Shown: positions 32,200 through 39,798 of the stretch, in pieces
How the letters are laid out: each line of letters opens with the position of its first letter
How positions within the stretch are numbered: position 1 is the first letter of the stretch
Assembly: GCA_963588905.1 (NCBI GenBank)
Contig: CAVAJF010000019.1
Location: 1-64,000, forward strand
Length of the DNA: 64,000 nucleotides
Reading direction: 5' to 3'
DNA from: Butyricicoccus_A sp963588905
Lineage (GTDB): Bacteria; Bacillota; Clostridia; Oscillospirales; Butyricicoccaceae
Position numbers and translations under genes: made by a program
Notes under the pieces: model-generated
Told to the model about the DNA's origin: nothing
The model's input: the letters and a program-made list of their open reading frames with translations, nothing else
The model's database searches: none

Positions 32200-33938
32200 G
32201 TCTGTTCCTCCACTGCTTCGCGCAGCTCATGCAGCCACGAGAGCGAACCGAATGCGAGAATCGGTGTCTGATCCCCCGCCGCCTGTTTGGCGAGCTGCCA
32301 AGCCTGTGCCGGACTATCCGCCGGTGTGACATCCCCGCAGAACTGCCGCAGGCAATCCGCCAGTGCCTGTGCGGACAACGCGCGCGGATTGTTCGGCGTG
32401 ACGGTAAAAATCTTTTTTGCCAGCGGTGCCATCAAGTGTCCGACTTCCGTGAAGTCTTTATCCGCCAGCACACCGACAATTTCTATGATATTGCCCGCCT
32501 TCCAGCGGCGCAGTGCTTCTTGACGCAGCTGCCGCGCCGCATTGGGATTGTGCGCACCATCAATTACTAAAACCGGTGCGTCACAAATCTGTTCCATTCT
32601 TCCCTTCCAGCTGGTATGCTGCAAGCCCTCTCGGATTTGCTGTTCGGTAACCGGAAACTGTGTAAGGCTTTGTACGGTCGCAATCGCCGTTGCTGCATTT
32701 TTTGCTTGTACAGCGCCGGAAAGTCTCACGGTAACATCTCGCATTTCTCTATAGTCAAATGTCACAGAGCGTTCATCTGCTCGTGTGACAGAAACGTCCT
32801 GTACAACGGTCAGCGGGCTGTTTTGCTGCTGACAAATTGTGCGGATTTCCTGTTCGACCTCCTGCGCCTGTCCTTGCAGGACGGCGGGTGTATGCGGTTT
32901 CACGATACCGCCTTTGGCGCAGGCAATTTCCTGTATGGTACTGCCCAAGAATTTCATATGATCCATGCCGATGGACGTCAACACGCTGACTGCGGTTGTC
33001 GATAGAATATTCGTCGCGTCATCTCTTCCGCCCATGCCGCATTCTACGACAGCAATCTCGCATTGCTTCTGCGCCATCCAGGCAAACGCCAATACTGTCT
33101 CCATCTCAAACGCAGTCGGAATCGGCTCTCCGGCTTCCTGCATGGCCTGACAGCACGCGATGAGCTTTGTCATCCACACTGCATACTCCTGCTCAGAAAT
33201 CATCTCGCCGTTGACGCACCAGCACTCTCTCGGCGCAAACACAGCCGGTGAAGAATATGTACCGACGCGATACCCTGCCGCCCGCAGAATCGAGGCAATA
33301 CAGGTCAGCGTAGAGCCTTTGCCATTGGTGCCTGCGATATGCACAACCGGATAGCGATTTTGCGGATTGCCCAATCGAGCCAGCAAATGCTGCATCGGTT
33401 CCAGCCCCAACACGATACCCTTTTGTGCGGTCAAGCCTGCGATGTACTCCCGCGCCTGCTGATATGGCATGGCACGACGGCGCAGAGTCAAAAAGGTATA
33501 TGGAATCTCTCCCTCGACATCCTGTGTTTCCGTGCACACAAACGCCTGTTTGTCCCACTGCGGAAACCGAGTGTCCCCGACATACTCTCGATGAATTTCT
33601 GTCAGATACAGAACATCTGCCAGCGGCAGGGCTTCCCGATACAGCTGTGCGCCGCCGCAGATAAAGACATCGCGTCCGGCGGCCTGTTCTAATGCTGCGC
33701 CAAGGCTGGGCACCGTGACACAGTGCGGCGCAGCAAAATGCTTCGTCTTAGATACAACAATGGTCTCTCTGCCCGGCAGCGGAACGCCGATTTCCTCATA
33801 CGTCCGTCTGCCCATGATAATGACATGCCCCATCGTGAGATCCCGAAAGCGATGCTTTTCCTCCGGAATATCCCAAGGGATGCGCCCATCCCGTCCGATG
33901 ATTCTATTTTGTGCAAATGCGGCGATCAGCGCAAGCAT
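32196..33938 (-). CDS. Dihydrofolate reductase / folylpolyglutamate synthase fusion (FolA-FolC)
   Basis: A 580-residue protein combining two folate enzymes. Residues 1-155 are DHFR (MLALIAAFAQNRIIGRDG, WDIPEEKHRF with the acidic active-site residue near 27, VIIMGRRTYEE, ICGGAQLYRE). Residues from about 160 are FolC, with the P-loop HIAGTNGKGST near 200, PAVFAPRECW, VVECGMGGRDDATN and IDGAHNPNAARQL near the end. DHFR reduces dihydrofolate; FolC adds glutamates and can also make dihydrofolate. The frame is continuous with no stop between the domains. Start ATG 33938 follows GGGAGAGA; upstream codons are leader. It heads the operon. Confidence 0.93.
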   Translation of the reverse strand: MLALIAAFAQNRIIGRDGRIPWDIPEEKHRFRDLTMGHVIIMGRRTYEEIGVPLPGRETIVVSKTKHFAAPHCVTVPSLGAALEQAAGRDVFICGGAQLYREALPLADVLYLTEIHREYVGDTRFPQWDKQAFVCTETQDVEGEIPYTFLTLRRRAMPYQQAREYIAGLTAQKGIVLGLEPMQHLLARLGNPQNRYPVVHIAGTNGKGSTLTCIASILRAAGYRVGTYSSPAVFAPRECWCVNGEMISEQEYAVWMTKLIACCQAMQEAGEPIPTAFEMETVLAFAWMAQKQCEIAVVECGMGGRDDATNILSTTAVSVLTSIGMDHMKFLGSTIQEIACAKGGIVKPHTPAVLQGQAQEVEQEIRTICQQQNSPLTVVQDVSVTRADERSVTFDYREMRDVTVRLSGAVQAKNAATAIATVQSLTQFPVTEQQIREGLQHTSWKGRMEQICDAPVLVIDGAHNPNAARQLRQEALRRWKAGNIIEIVGVLADKDFTEVGHLMAPLAKKIFTVTPNNPRALSAQALADCLRQFCGDVTPADSPAQAWQLAKQAAGDQTPILAFGSLSWLHELREAVEEQT

Positions 33939-33973
33939 AGCATTCTCTCCCGTCCATTTTTTCCTAGGAGTAT

Positions 33974-34002
33974 AGCATACCATATTTTCCGTCATCTGAC
34001 AA
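33974..34002 (-). promoter_or_regulatory. Promoter of the folate operon
   Basis: Minus strand TTGTCA (34002-33997), 17 bases, TATGCT (33979-33974). No tetrahydrofolate riboswitch was recognised in the short leader. Confidence 0.7.
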
Positions 34003-34087
34003 ACAGCCTGCCGCACGAATTTCGATGTTTTAGATGGGAAAATTCCAAAATATGTAGTATACTGGTACAAAAGAAGGAGAAATTGTT

Positions 34088-34624
34088 ATGCTGATTTATC
34101 TTTCGCTGATTGAAGAAGATGCCGAGAGAGAAAAATTTGAGATTTTATATGATGCATACCGCAATCTGATGTTTTACATTGCCAACGAGATCTTGGGTGA
34201 CACGCAGGATTCCGAGGATGTTGTGCACCAGTCTTTTTTGAAGATTATCGGGATTTTGGACAAAATTTCTCAGCCCAAGTGTCCCCAAACGCGGGCGCTC
34301 GTCGTTACTATAGTCAGAAGGACGGCAATTGACCTGTACCGTTCGCGCAAGCGCAAGCCGTTTATTCCGCTGTGCGAGGACATCCCACACACGCATCCGA
34401 TGCCGGAACCGGACGCGCTAACCGAAGGCTCTGCCATTGCGCACGCCATCGCCTCTCTGCCCGACCGATACCGCGAGCTGCTGCTGCTCAAATACGACAC
34501 CGGATATTCCGAAAAGGAAATTGCCCAGCTGCTCGGTATGACCGAAGCCAATGTCAAAAAGACCATCCAACGAGCAAAAGCCAAACTGCAAACCCTTTTG
34601 GACGAAATGGAGGCGGACGTATGA
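34088..34624 (+). CDS. ECF-type sigma factor (cassette A)
   Basis: A 178-residue sigma-70-family factor with region 2 (FEILYDAYRNLMFYIANEIL, then SEDVVHQSFLKIIG) and region 4 (LPDRYRELLLLKYDTGYSEKE, then LGMTEANVKKTIQRAK). There is no region 1 or 3, so it is a group-4 type. Start ATG 34088, with AAGGAG upstream. Its stop overlaps the start of the DUF4367 gene, a common sigma/anti-sigma pairing. A possible autoregulated promoter upstream is not clear. Confidence 0.88.
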   Translation: MLIYLSLIEEDAEREKFEILYDAYRNLMFYIANEILGDTQDSEDVVHQSFLKIIGILDKISQPKCPQTRALVVTIVRRTAIDLYRSRKRKPFIPLCEDIPHTHPMPEPDALTEGSAIAHAIASLPDRYRELLLLKYDTGYSEKEIAQLLGMTEANVKKTIQRAKAKLQTLLDEMEADV

Positions 34625-35307
34625 AGCTGACAGATGAACTGCTCGAACAGCACGCTGCGGAAGCCCGTGATCTGTGGCTGTCCACGCTGCCGCAGCAGGA
34701 GGAAGTCCCGCCGCACAAATTCTCGCGCCGGTTTGAACGGAAGATGCGGCGGCTCCGCGCGGAACAGCGCCGCTCCCCGCGCATGAATCGCGTCGTACAT
34801 GTTCTGCGCTATGTCGCCGCCTGTGCAGCTGTTGTTCTGTGTATCGGCGGCACCGCCTACGCTTACCGCATCGGCGTGATTGATACGATTATTCAGGTGT
34901 TCCGCGAATACACATCCATCACCTATTCCTCCGATACCGCCGCCGAGGATGCAGAGTTCCCAGAAAGCACCTTCGGCTATATTCCAGAGGGTATGGTACG
35001 GAATGAAGATGAGTGCATGGAGGAAAAAGGTTATCTTAGATCGACTTCGTATAAAGGGAACAATCATACCCAATTTTATCTTGATGAAATGATAGTTGCT
35101 GAAGAAAGCAATGACATTCAAACAATCGATACTGAAAATGCCGTAGTTAAGCACTTTACCATTCATAATGAGCAAGCTATATCTTCCGAAAAGGAGGAAA
35201 CTGTTATTATTGTCTGGACACATAGAAATGTCTCTTATACACTTATTACCTATTATTTATCCTACGATGAAGCATTAAAGATTGCCGAAGGTATCGAACA
35301 AAAATAA
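34621..35307 (+). CDS. DUF4367 membrane protein, probable anti-sigma factor (mosaic gene)
   Basis: A 228-residue protein with a cytoplasmic N-terminus (about 1-58), a membrane helix (VLRYVAACAAVVLCIGG, about 60-80) and an extracellular DUF4367-type domain. It probably holds the sigma factor encoded just before it until an envelope signal arrives. The first half of the gene is GC-rich like its neighbours, whereas from about 35,015 the codons turn AT-rich (KGYLRSTSYKGNNHTQ onward). This suggests that the outer domain was replaced by recombination. ATG 34621 overlaps the sigma stop. The longer frame upstream is not supported. Confidence 0.82.
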   Translation: MKLTDELLEQHAAEARDLWLSTLPQQEEVPPHKFSRRFERKMRRLRAEQRRSPRMNRVVHVLRYVAACAAVVLCIGGTAYAYRIGVIDTIIQVFREYTSITYSSDTAAEDAEFPESTFGYIPEGMVRNEDECMEEKGYLRSTSYKGNNHTQFYLDEMIVAEESNDIQTIDTENAVVKHFTIHNEQAISSEKEETVIIVWTHRNVSYTLITYYLSYDEALKIAEGIEQK

Positions 35308-35393
35308 ATTTTAAAATTTTTTAAATTATGTGTCCCCATTCGCACCTCTTAATTCGTTACTATGTGTAGAACGATTTAGGAGGTGCTTTTATT

Positions 35394-35822
35394 ATGAAAT
35401 TAAAAGCAGTAAAATTCATCTCATTTTGTTGTACACTTATGTGTTTGTCCTGTATGGTTGTTCCATCTGCTATTGCAGTGGATTCTTCTTCAGCCGGTAC
35501 AATCGTACCCTTTTACACTCTAATCAAATCTTCTCGTTGTTCGCTCACTATCGACAGCAATGGTTCTGCTCGCGTATCTGAAGTTTTAACCACATCATCT
35601 AATTCAGCTTCCTCTAGCATCAGTTTAAAACTGACAAAAAAATCCGGCACTTCTTGGAAAACAGTGAATAGTTGGTCAAGTTCTCAAACCGGCATCAAAC
35701 ATATTCTTTCTAAAACAACAACAGTTTCTAAAGGTACTTACCGCGCAGTTGCTACTATTACCGTCCGAGCTAACGGCTCGTCTGAATCTCGCACTGCATA
35801 TTCCAGCATAGCCACCTATTGA
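35394..35822 (+). CDS. Small secreted beta-rich protein (DUF6147-like)
   Basis: A 142-residue protein with a signal peptide (KAVKFISFCCTLMCLSCMVV, ending near SAIA) and a Ser/Thr-rich mature part. Repeated strand motifs (SLKLTKKSGTSWKTVNSW, then TTTVSKGTYRAVATITV) resemble a family of small exported proteins common in gut Clostridia. The AT-rich gene follows AGGAGG by ten bases. It is downstream of the sigma/DUF4367 pair and may be its target. Function unknown; the family name is from memory of the pattern. Confidence 0.65.
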   Translation: MKLKAVKFISFCCTLMCLSCMVVPSAIAVDSSSAGTIVPFYTLIKSSRCSLTIDSNGSARVSEVLTTSSNSASSSISLKLTKKSGTSWKTVNSWSSSQTGIKHILSKTTTVSKGTYRAVATITVRANGSSESRTAYSSIATY

Positions 35823-36033
35823 TGCAGTTCTCTCAATCTTTGTCTATATTATACAATTTTTAATGCAAATTGTTATTCATTGTATATATTGATTTTTCTT
35901 TTAAGATATGTAATACTATAGTCACAGAAAACAAGCGAACAATCTTAAATACATATACCAGTTCGTATTTTTGCATTTTAACTTGTTTTATGTAATTTAT
36001 TTTACTCACGTTTTATGACGAAAGGAGCGCGAA

Positions 36034-36666
36034 ATGAAAAGTATTTGGAAACGATTAGCAAGTGGAATTCTTGCCATTCTAACCCTCGCATCAGTATCAG
36101 CTTTTGCAATTGATACGAAATCTACCGAAGATACCGCTGCAAGTGCTACTCCTGCACCTGAAATGATCTCTCTTGATTCTCTCAATATCCAAAGATACTC
36201 TAACGATATTGATACAAGCAGTTCAGATATCGAGGTTTCCGTAGACGATCTAGAAGATGGCGGCATTACAATCGCTATGTATCTAGACACAAATGGTCAA
36301 CCCATCTACAAGCAGGTCACTGAAACTACTGTGGTACCATACGCAACTTCTGTTGCTACTTTCCATGTAGGACTAAAAACAAATTCTAAAGGAAAAAAAT
36401 ATCTGTATTGGAACGCTAGTGGTCCATCCATTTCTAAAGTGAAAGCATATATTGCTTGTAAATCTACAGATTTAAAAACTCAATATTATGGTACATCCGT
36501 TAGCAATTCTTACAGCGGTGTGAACTTTGTTCAAAGTGCAACTTCATCTTTTTCTATTCCTAGCAAAGTTACTAAAGTCCGTGTAGGCTGGACATCCGCT
36601 GCTGTTACTACAAGTCAAGGTTCGTTTGCAATTCCAACTGCGTTTACCACAGTTAAAGTTTCTTAA
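36034..36666 (+). CDS. Secreted protein of unknown function
   Basis: A 210-residue protein with a signal peptide (KRLASGILAILTLASVSAFA) and a mature part of Ser/Thr-rich beta segments. It includes FHVGLKTNSKGKKYLYWNAS and VGWTSAAVTTSQGSFAIP. An acidic linker follows the signal region. It is AT-rich like the neighbouring 35394 gene, although the two are not clearly paralogous. ATG 36034 follows AAAGGAG. No domain is recognised. A terminator closes the transcript at 36709. Confidence 0.7.
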   Translation: MKSIWKRLASGILAILTLASVSAFAIDTKSTEDTAASATPAPEMISLDSLNIQRYSNDIDTSSSDIEVSVDDLEDGGITIAMYLDTNGQPIYKQVTETTVVPYATSVATFHVGLKTNSKGKKYLYWNASGPSISKVKAYIACKSTDLKTQYYGTSVSNSYSGVNFVQSATSSFSIPSKVTKVRVGWTSAAVTTSQGSFAIPTAFTTVKVS

Positions 36667-36708
36667 TATTGTAAGTCAATGACTTATTAAACTTTAATCC
36701 AAATTCAG

Positions 36709-36742
36709 AAATCCCTGTCCTAAATAAAGACAGGGATTTCTA
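36709..36742 (+). terminator. Terminator after the 36034 gene
   Basis: Hairpin AAATCCCTGTC / GACAGGGATTT with a short T tail. Confidence 0.75.
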
Positions 36743-36776
36743 AACAATTTCAATTATGCTATGAGAGGTAGTTTCT

Positions 36777-37058
36777 ATGAAAAAATGGATCTATATTTCC
36801 GCTTGTCTTACCATCTCTGCTGTGCTTCTCACAGGCTGCGGAAATAATCAAGTCTCTACAGATGAAATTAAAGCTGCTATTCAAGAATCTATTCCAACTA
36901 TCAGCCAGTTGTCAGATGGTCCGACTAGCATTACATTCAAAAATGATAATGACGAGACTATAAACTATACCGTTACTGAGGAAGATGACCAGATTAAGGT
37001 CTCTGATGAAAACGGAAAAACCATATGCACTTTTTCTGTCAACGATTTTAGTAAGTAA
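36777..37058 (+). CDS. Small lipoprotein
   Basis: A 93-residue precursor with a lipobox (LLTGCGN; Cys about residue 22) and a small acidic outer domain with SITFKNDNDETINYTV strands. ATG 36777 follows GAGAGG. AT-rich. It may act as a sensor or immunity-type lipoprotein; function unknown. Confidence 0.65.
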   Translation: MKKWIYISACLTISAVLLTGCGNNQVSTDEIKAAIQESIPTISQLSDGPTSITFKNDNDETINYTVTEEDDQIKVSDENGKTICTFSVNDFSK

Positions 37059-37273
37059 TCTCTATATTCTCAGGAACTTAGACATGCATTTAAGCTGAGA
37101 TCATTAGTCAATCTATTATGCTTCATGCAACCCAATAAATCTCTCTGTCCCCAGATGCTCCGGTGTCTGGGGATGCCTGTTTCTTAATAATTCTAAAGAT
37201 TCCCAAAAAGGTCTTTTCTTTCCAGCACAATTTTGTTACAATATATAATACAATAAAGAGAGTGGGTGATTTT

Positions 37274-37447
37274 ATGTTTACCTGGAAAGAGCTATTGTGC
37301 TCACTGATATTCGCTCTGATTCTCACGGAAATTACCTACCTGTTACGGAAGAAACTTCTCGCAAAGGGAAAAAATATTTTCCCACTTATCTTTATCATCG
37401 CCGTTGTCTTATTTACACTGATGAATGTTATTTTACGCGCACTCTAA
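37274..37447 (+). CDS. 57-aa membrane protein
   Basis: Two hydrophobic helices (CSLIFALILTEITYLL and PLIFIIAVVLFTLMNVIL) separated by a basic KKLLAKGK loop. ATG 37274 follows GTGGGTG, a modest site. AT-rich. It is followed closely by another tiny membrane protein gene. Function unknown. Confidence 0.55.
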   Translation: MFTWKELLCSLIFALILTEITYLLRKKLLAKGKNIFPLIFIIAVVLFTLMNVILRAL

Positions 37448-37471
37448 CGTACGAAAAAAGAGGTAGTATAT

Positions 37472-37582
37472 ATGTCAATCGAACTTCTAGTCCAACTTAT
37501 CAATCTCATTCTTTTGGTTTTTATTGCAATGATTATCTGGTTCGGATATAAAGCTTTGTGTAAATATCTAAAGAATAAATAA
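37472..37582 (+). CDS. 36-aa single-helix membrane protein
   Basis: A 36-codon frame with ATG 37472 after AAGAGG. One long hydrophobic helix (LINLILLVFIAMIIW) and a basic end (KYLKNK). It lies 24 bases after the 57-aa gene and 12 before the next lipoprotein gene, so all three are probably co-transcribed. The size is that of small membrane toxins or subunit regulators, but no family is recognised. Confidence 0.5.
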   Translation: MSIELLVQLINLILLVFIAMIIWFGYKALCKYLKNK

Positions 37583-37594
37583 GGAGGGATTCCT

Positions 37595-38149
37595 ATGTTG
37601 AAAAGAAACCGCGTATCTATGATGATCTGTCTGGCATTTTGTGCCGTTCTGCTTACCGCCTGCGGACAGCCCAAGACCGCAGAGCAGAAAGATCCCACGT
37701 TAGAAGTTGTCAGCCCAAAGGTCGCAGAAGCAACTCTCATGGAGGCCAGCACGGATGAAGATGCCGTCCAGTCTCTGCGAGACAACTACGACAGCTCCAC
37801 GCAGCAGCTTGTGCAGTATACCTACTATGTGATTCCGAAAGACTTGCCGGAAACGCGGGTAGCCTTTGGTTTTATCGCCGTGACAACCAGAGAGGATAAT
37901 CCTACCTTCCAGTACATCTCTAAGCCATATGGAAAATTGGATGATTCGCCGGAAAATTACAAGTTTGACGCAGCTGCACTGAGCGCTAGTATTAGCGGAG
38001 ACCAAACCGTTCAGCTTGCCTGCGATGGCACGGTAGAAAAATACAAGAATGCTTCCGACAAGGACGAGGCAAATAATCCGCCGGAGGCTCGCGCCACTGC
38101 CGAAGTCAACACGGTGATTGACATGAGCAAAACACCGCCGACAAAATAA
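37595..38149 (+). CDS. Lipoprotein of unknown function
   Basis: A 184-residue precursor with lipobox LLTACGQ (Cys near residue 23) and an outer domain beginning TLEVVSPKVAE. Strands follow around VQYTYYVIPKDLPETRVAFGF and PTFQYISKPYGKLDD. Base composition returns to the normal GC level here, so the AT-rich segment ends before it. ATG 37595 follows AAGGAGGG. Function unknown. Confidence 0.7.
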   Translation: MLKRNRVSMMICLAFCAVLLTACGQPKTAEQKDPTLEVVSPKVAEATLMEASTDEDAVQSLRDNYDSSTQQLVQYTYYVIPKDLPETRVAFGFIAVTTREDNPTFQYISKPYGKLDDSPENYKFDAAALSASISGDQTVQLACDGTVEKYKNASDKDEANNPPEARATAEVNTVIDMSKTPPTK

Positions 38150-38158
38150 CGCTGTGTT

Positions 38159-38187
38159 TTGACAATTGTCCCAATTTGTTTTATGAT
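38159..38187 (+). promoter_or_regulatory. Promoter with palindrome over the -35
   Basis: TTGACA (38159-38164), 17 bases, TATGAT (38182-38187). The perfect palindrome GACAATTGTC (38161-38170) overlaps the -35, a typical repressor position. Confidence 0.75.
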
Positions 38188-38215
38188 ACTCTTGTTATAG
38201 AAAGGACATTGTATC

Positions 38216-38536
38216 ATGAACACACTTACACAACTCATGCAGTATTTGGGCTATGCCTCGGCATTTGCTTTTATCGCTCCTGCGATTATCCTTTGCAGCA
38301 TTGCCCGTCTGGGACTCATCAAAGGCAAGCTGAATATCATCCCGGATGTTATCACGCATATCTTGCTTTTAATCGGTCTCGGTACCGGATTGTTTTTTCA
38401 AGTCGCACTCGTCAACCTGACAGACAACGCCTATCCCATTTGGCTGTATGTCTATGCCGCGTCTTTGATTATCAGCGCAGTGCTCAGCATGGTTCATCTC
38501 ATCATGTATCGCAAATTATCACAATTGCGTCAATAA
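38216..38536 (+). CDS. Small integral membrane protein
   Basis: A 106-residue protein with three hydrophobic helices (YASAFAFIAPAIILCSIA, HILLLIGLGTGLFFQVAL, WLYVYAASLIISAVLSM). ATG 38216 lies eleven bases after AAAGGA. It has its own promoter and terminator. No family recognised. Confidence 0.65.
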   Translation: MNTLTQLMQYLGYASAFAFIAPAIILCSIARLGLIKGKLNIIPDVITHILLLIGLGTGLFFQVALVNLTDNAYPIWLYVYAASLIISAVLSMVHLIMYRKLSQLRQ

Positions 38537-38548
38537 GCCATTGTCTAT

Positions 38549-38580
38549 CCCCGAACGGAACGTCGTTCGGGGATATTTTT
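38549..38580 (+). terminator. Terminator after the 38216 gene
   Basis: Hairpin CCCCGAACG / CGTTCGGGG followed by ATATTTTTTT. Confidence 0.85.
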
Positions 38581-38584
38581 TTCA

Positions 38585-38613
38585 TTGCATTCCCCCGCAC
38601 TTTGTCGTATACT
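38585..38613 (+). promoter_or_regulatory. Promoter of the nitroreductase gene
   Basis: TTGCAT (38585-38590), 17 bases, TATACT (38608-38613). Confidence 0.75.
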
Positions 38614-38659
38614 GAAAACAGTCAAATATGACACAACGAAATCAAAGGAGGATTTCCCT

Positions 38660-39196
38660 ATGAACGCAAAAGAATGCATCCGCGGCCGCCGCAGCATCCG
38701 TCATTACAAGGACACACCGGTACCGCATGAGGTTCTGGAAGAAGTTATTGCTGACGCAGCCTATGCGCCGTCTTGGAAAAATACGCAGATCTCCCGTTAT
38801 ATCGTCGTAGAGGGCAGAGAAGCCATTGATAAGCTGGCAGCAGAGTATGCGCCGTTCAATGCAAAGACCGTTTCCACCGCACCGATGCTTATCGTGCAGA
38901 CCTTTATCAAGAATCGTTCCGGCTATGAGCGCGACGGTTCGTTTACCACTGACCGCGGTGAAGGCTGGCAGATGTATGATGCCGGCATTGCCGCACAGAC
39001 GCTGTGCCTGTCCGCACACGACCATGGTCTCGGCACCGTCATCATGGGTATCTTCCATCGCCATGAGCTGGAGAAGTATCTGAACATTCCGGAAGACCAG
39101 GAAATCGCTGCTCTGATTGCCATCGGTTATCCGAACGAGGAGCCAAAGGCACCGCGCCGCAAGGATGTAGAAACTCTGCTCTCTTACGCAGACTAA
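38660..39196 (+). CDS. Nitroreductase-family flavoprotein
   Basis: A 178-residue FMN enzyme that reduces nitro compounds or quinones using NAD(P)H. Family marks are the start RGRRSIRHYKDTPVP, AAYAPSWKNTQ, MYDAGIAAQTLCL, GTVIMGIF and ALIAIGYPNEEP. The ATG at 38660 follows AAAGGAGG; the 25 upstream codons in frame are not translated. The natural substrate is not evident. Confidence 0.92.
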   Translation: MNAKECIRGRRSIRHYKDTPVPHEVLEEVIADAAYAPSWKNTQISRYIVVEGREAIDKLAAEYAPFNAKTVSTAPMLIVQTFIKNRSGYERDGSFTTDRGEGWQMYDAGIAAQTLCLSAHDHGLGTVIMGIFHRHELEKYLNIPEDQEIAALIAIGYPNEEPKAPRRKDVETLLSYAD

Positions 39197-39214
39197 TTTC
39201 TCCGTACATACAGC

Positions 39215-39247
39215 AAAAACGCAGTCCATCACGGACTGCGTTTTTTG
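39215..39247 (+). terminator. Terminator of the nitroreductase gene
   Basis: Hairpin AAAACGCAGTCC / GGACTGCGTTTT with six T. Confidence 0.85.
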
Positions 39248-39293
39248 TCATTTCTCGTTTTTGGCAACATTTCTGTTGCTATGTTTTCAGAAA

Positions 39294-39782
39294 TCAGTAT
39301 CCAATCTTTCCGCCGAGCAGCTCATCATGCTTGACCCACTCCTCGACATCAATGACGTCATAGTTGTCATTGTCCCGACGAATCACCACTTTGCTGATTC
39401 CGGCATTGATAATCTGCCGCTTGCACATCGGACAGGAATCCGCATCGCGCATGATTTCGCCGGTCTGTGCATCGCGTCCCACAAGATACAGCGTCGAGCC
39501 AATCATCTCCTCGCGGGATGCCGCGATAATGGCATTGGCCTCCGCATGAATGGCACGGCACAGCTCATACTGTGTACCGCGCGGCACATTGCGCTGCTGC
39601 CGAATGCAGTAATTTAAGTCGATGCAATTGGCGCGTCCACGCGGTGCGCCATTGTATCCCGTCGAAATAATGACGTCATTTTTTACAATGACAGCGCCAA
39701 AGCTGCGGCGCAGGCAGGTACTGCGCTCCAGCGCAACCTGTGCCATATCAAGATAATAATTCTGTTTATCGCGCCGAACCAT
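39294..39782 (-). CDS. Deoxycytidylate deaminase (ComEB type)
   Basis: A 162-residue zinc deaminase that converts dCMP to dUMP for dTMP synthesis. Zinc-site motifs are RAIHAEANAI and SCPMCKRQI; STGYNGAPRG is the usual dCMP-binding segment. Start ATG 39782, 16 bases after rpoD, follows a GGAGG site. Operon with dnaG-rpoD. Confidence 0.93.
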   Translation of the reverse strand: MVRRDKQNYYLDMAQVALERSTCLRRSFGAVIVKNDVIISTGYNGAPRGRANCIDLNYCIRQQRNVPRGTQYELCRAIHAEANAIIAASREEMIGSTLYLVGRDAQTGEIMRDADSCPMCKRQIINAGISKVVIRRDNDNYDVIDVEEWVKHDELLGGKIGY

Positions 39783-39798
39783 GATACGCGCCTCCTAA

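Noticed and set aside
33939..34087. Tetrahydrofolate riboswitch before the folate operon
   Set aside because: The leader is short and no conserved THF aptamer pattern could be recognised by eye.
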